From Porphyra umbilicalis (Eukaryota > Rhodophyta > Bangiophyceae > Bangiales > Bangiaceae), in contig KV919002.1 in NCBI GenBank assembly GCA_002049455.2, positions 1 to 64,000 on the forward strand: a stretch of 64,000 nt of DNA, read 5' to 3'. The notes beneath the pieces were generated by a model. It searched no databases. It saw nothing but the letters and a program-made list of their open reading frames with translations, and was not told where the DNA came from. The position numbers and the translations under genes are program-made. Shown one piece after another: positions 61,401-64,000 of the stretch (positions are counted from its first letter, which is position 1; each line of letters begins with the position of its first letter).

Positions 61401-63120
61401 TCCCCTGTCTTTCGTACTGACAGTCACGCGTGGCCCCCTTGTTCAGGGCGTCATTGGCGGGCGTGCCCCCGTAGGATACAAGAGTAGTCGTCACAGGTTA
61501 GTGGCACGATTCCTTTGACCGTCTGGGAGTTGGTTGTCGGGACTTGCATCTGTTGGGACAGCAGCAGTGTCCGGCTGCTAGGTCAGCAGTCTACTCATTG
61601 TTTGAAGTCATCGATTCTTGACCGGCACTTGACATTGGCAAGTCTATACTTGGCTCAGCAGAAATTGCAGTTCGCGCCTCAAAAGCGCCACTGCCAATGT
61701 GGTGCGCATGGCGCTTACGCACCGACATCGCACTGTTTAAGCGCGCCCTGAAAGCGCCCTTAAGCGCGCCCTCAGATGCCTTTAGCGACCCCATTCGGGC
61801 CACAGCAATCTGGAGAAAATCTCTGTTTACCTCGATCCGGGATATAGATGCGGTGCGACCCTCCAGCCGAAGCACCTTCGTGGCTTGCAAGAAGTCCAAC
61901 ACCAGATCTAATCGAATGAATGTAGGGTGGCCTGCGCGTCCGCCAATCCGAAATCGTTTCCATTCGTCGTCGTTCACTCCGCGTACCTGATCTCTGCAAC
62001 TGGCATTCTCTGACGGTTAGCAATAGGCAAGAACTACGTCGTAGACATGACCTGCACACCGCACCGGCCAACAGAACGTCTCGTTGTGCACAAAGAAGCA
62101 AGATCCTGTCCGCAAACCTGCCGTCCAATTCACGTGGCCCTTATCGATTGCGTCGCAGGGCAAATCGTGCTTTGACATGAGCATTTAGGTGCTTCGTAGG
62201 AGTACCCTCATCCCTCTCCCCACCGGCTCCCTGGGGCGCTTTCTGGGGCTGCCCACCCCTCTCCCCTTCCCCCACGCCCTCTAACCGGCTCCATAAAGCA
62301 CTCGTGGGGACGCTTCCCGGGGCTGCTATTGACCGCGTGCCGCCCACCCGCCCGCCCTCACTCACCTACCGCGCAACCCCCGCCTGCACCCCACACGTGC
62401 CCACAGGAATACACAAAGGTTAAGGCAAGTGCAAGAGAAAAAAAAGGCGCAATCGCTGCCAACTTCGCGTAGGTCAACCGAATCAGGGAGAAAGGCACAA
62501 GCGTACAAGACGCATCCTGTCAGTACGTGCTGGTAGTATGGAGACAACAATTTCGTTCAGCAAAGCAGCAGCAATACGACAAGCACATGAATAAACGACG
62601 TTACAAGAAGTGGTCGAGCTAACAGCATAAACGTACAGTTGCTGGGAGGCGTTGGCAATTGGGTCAGCATGGCGCTCATGCTAGCACCTGTCCTGACCAC
62701 GAACGCCGGAGTGACGGCCATGCCCGTCGTGGAGGCGGCACCTGACGTGGGGATGGAGCCAGTGGCGTCAATGCCCGCGTGCCAACGCAATTCTGTTCTT
62801 CGACGAGTGCGATGAGATGCGCCTCACACGCAGAATTGGTGCGTGCGCGCCCAAGCGCGGGAACGGACGCCGTATACGTCATTAGTACAGACCAGCCAAG
62901 CCAGCAAGCGCGCTGCCGTCGCGCGTAGGCTGCGTTTGGGGGGGCGAGCAACTGTGGTGAGGACGTCGCGCAGTACGACAAGGCCCTCCAGCGGTCCCGT
63001 GAAGCTCTCTATGGTTGAGCAAGTTGGTCTGATGCCGGCTCTGTCGATGAGCTACATCAAGTTCAGTCGGTAGCGGCTGGCCCTTGGCAGGACGCGTAGT
63101 GGCCCAGCCAGTGTACAGGT
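58438..63120. other. Long gene-free, moderately AT-rich region
   Basis: About 4.7 kb where I recognise no gene. It holds an 18-bp perfect palindrome (59588-59605), a GC-rich island at 60010-60220, and two patches rich in GCGCC words (60975-61105 and 61675-61775) that look related. A minus-strand 77-codon frame at 62557-62790 ends in a hydrophobic tail like a GPI-anchor signal, but it has no convincing upstream part. Confidence 0.45.
59588..59605. repeat. 18-bp perfect palindrome
   Basis: CAAGCGTACGTACGCTTG is its own reverse complement. It could be a protein-binding site or a relic of a transposon end; nothing around it decides. Confidence 0.6.
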
Positions 63121-63130
63121 GTTGCGGATG

Positions 63131-63492
63131 GGCTATTCCGAGTCGTGGGTCAGACATGCCTGGCCCTGAGGAGCTGGGGAAAATGTTGAAATGGAGATGT
63201 TCAGATCTCCAAGCCAGTCACACCGGTCATGCGGCGTAGTTGATTTTCGACCTCTCGACTGGTTATGGGCCCATCTCGCGCTGGATGAAAATCTGAGAGG
63301 TCGTAGGTTCGAGATTCGCCTCGGCTGCGCCCCAGGATGGGGACGGAGAAATTTGCAGGTCAGGCAATTCCGAGGAGTGGGTCAGACGAACATGTCCCTG
63401 AGAAGCTAGTGGCAGTGAAGAACTGGGACTGTTCAGCTCCCCAAGCCAGGCACGTCGGTCGCGTGGCGCAGTTGGTTTTCGACCTCTCAACA
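63131..63492 (+). repeat. 232-bp imperfect tandem duplication with tRNA-like A and B boxes
   Basis: The stretch 63131-63260 recurs at 63363-63492 with about three quarters identity, offset 232 bases. Near the end of each copy is an A-box-like sequence (TGCGGCGTAGTTG at 63230, TGGCGCAGTTGG in copy 2). After copy 1 comes GGTTCGAGATTC (63306), a B-box-like sequence, preceded by ATGAAAATCTGAG as in tRNA-Phe anticodon arms. CGACCTCTC and GAGAGGTCG between the boxes are perfect complements. The acceptor and T stems do not pair, so this is more likely a degenerate tRNA or a tRNA-derived SINE than a working tRNA. Confidence 0.4.
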
Positions 63493-64000
63493 CACCCAAA
63501 CAGCCTTTTCACTACTATTCTAGCTGGTGTGTGCATGTGCGAGAACGAAAGTTGCGACGAGCTGGTGGCTTTGCTTGAGACGCACCTTTCCCAAGCTGAT
63601 GCTTAACTAAGCAATGAAGTCTGGCGAGCACCGTCCGGTGCGGATATTCTTCGCATGCGATTACGCGGCGAGGTGCAACACCGATAGTCGCAAGGATGAC
63701 ACTGCAACGCCGCCGTGACCTCACTGCAAGCGCACCCCGCGGCCCAGCCAGAAGAAAGCGGCCTTGGAAGAGGCCTACGGGACCTTGGACGACGTCTCCG
63801 GCTGGCGGCACCTGCGCGAGGGACCTGCTTTGCTGATCGCATTGTGACGGACGGCGTAACGCCTGCGCCGGGTGCGCCTGGCATACCCGATCACCGCTGC
63901 TCAGTGGAGCGGAGGCCAATACGTCCGGTGAGTTGTCGGAACATCGTGCCAATTCCATTGCACACGACGTCAAAACATACTATCTGTACTTGGGTGTTGC
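63493..64000. other. Right edge of window, nothing recognised
   Basis: A minus-strand open frame of 152 codons (63515-63973) shows no family similarity and arginine-rich composition. No repeat or RNA gene seen. Confidence 0.4.

Noticed and set aside
63515-63973. 152-codon minus-strand frame at the right edge
   Set aside because: No similarity to any family, composition like translated non-coding DNA.

Overview
The window is nuclear DNA of a very GC-rich, intron-poor photosynthetic eukaryote, most likely a red alga. Genes are mostly single-exon with rare short GT-AG introns. One gene is a Tic22 plastid-import factor, so the organism has a plastid. A tRNA-Ser gene at 48302-48427 is interrupted twice, in the D-loop and in the T-loop, an architecture known to me from the red alga Cyanidioschyzon merolae. 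Hedgehog-type Hint domains have also been reported from red algae. The species call is inference; no ribosomal or organelle marker is present.

0-12 kb: two Hint-domain proteins on the plus strand (1-1727 and 8182-10811) flank an EME1/MMS4-like nuclease subunit on the minus strand (4925-6772). 12-18 kb: a P4-type ATPase lipid flippase with a very long disordered tail. 18-31 kb: five poorly recognised genes, rich in homopolymers and mostly broken in frame at C or G runs. They are a probable plastid-targeted protein, a protein with an acylation-type N-terminus, a protein with four repeats of an LP..LR.aG..GG..LGL motif, a single-pass receptor-like protein with PPYY motifs, and a multi-pass membrane protein. 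32-38.6 kb: a secreted or cell-surface protein with TIG and REJ domains and one C-terminal membrane span. 41-44 kb: a formin whose poly-proline segment follows the FH2 domain instead of preceding it. 45-48 kb: TOM7-like and Tic22 genes, mitochondrial and plastid import factors, transcribed divergently. 48.3 kb: the doubly interrupted tRNA-Ser(AGA). 50.4-52.5 kb: a MAPK-like kinase with unusual catalytic and activation motifs.

From about 54 kb to the end the DNA is less GC-rich and almost gene-free. It carries non-autonomous DNA transposons: one hAT-like element with an 8-bp target duplication and two related Tc1/mariner-like MITEs flanked by TA. It also has short tandem and inverted repeats and a tandem duplication carrying tRNA-like promoter boxes. 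Recurrent features across the window are a GTACAGT-type motif mostly in 3' flanks, frame breaks at homopolymers, and a context-dependent use of T-ending codons.
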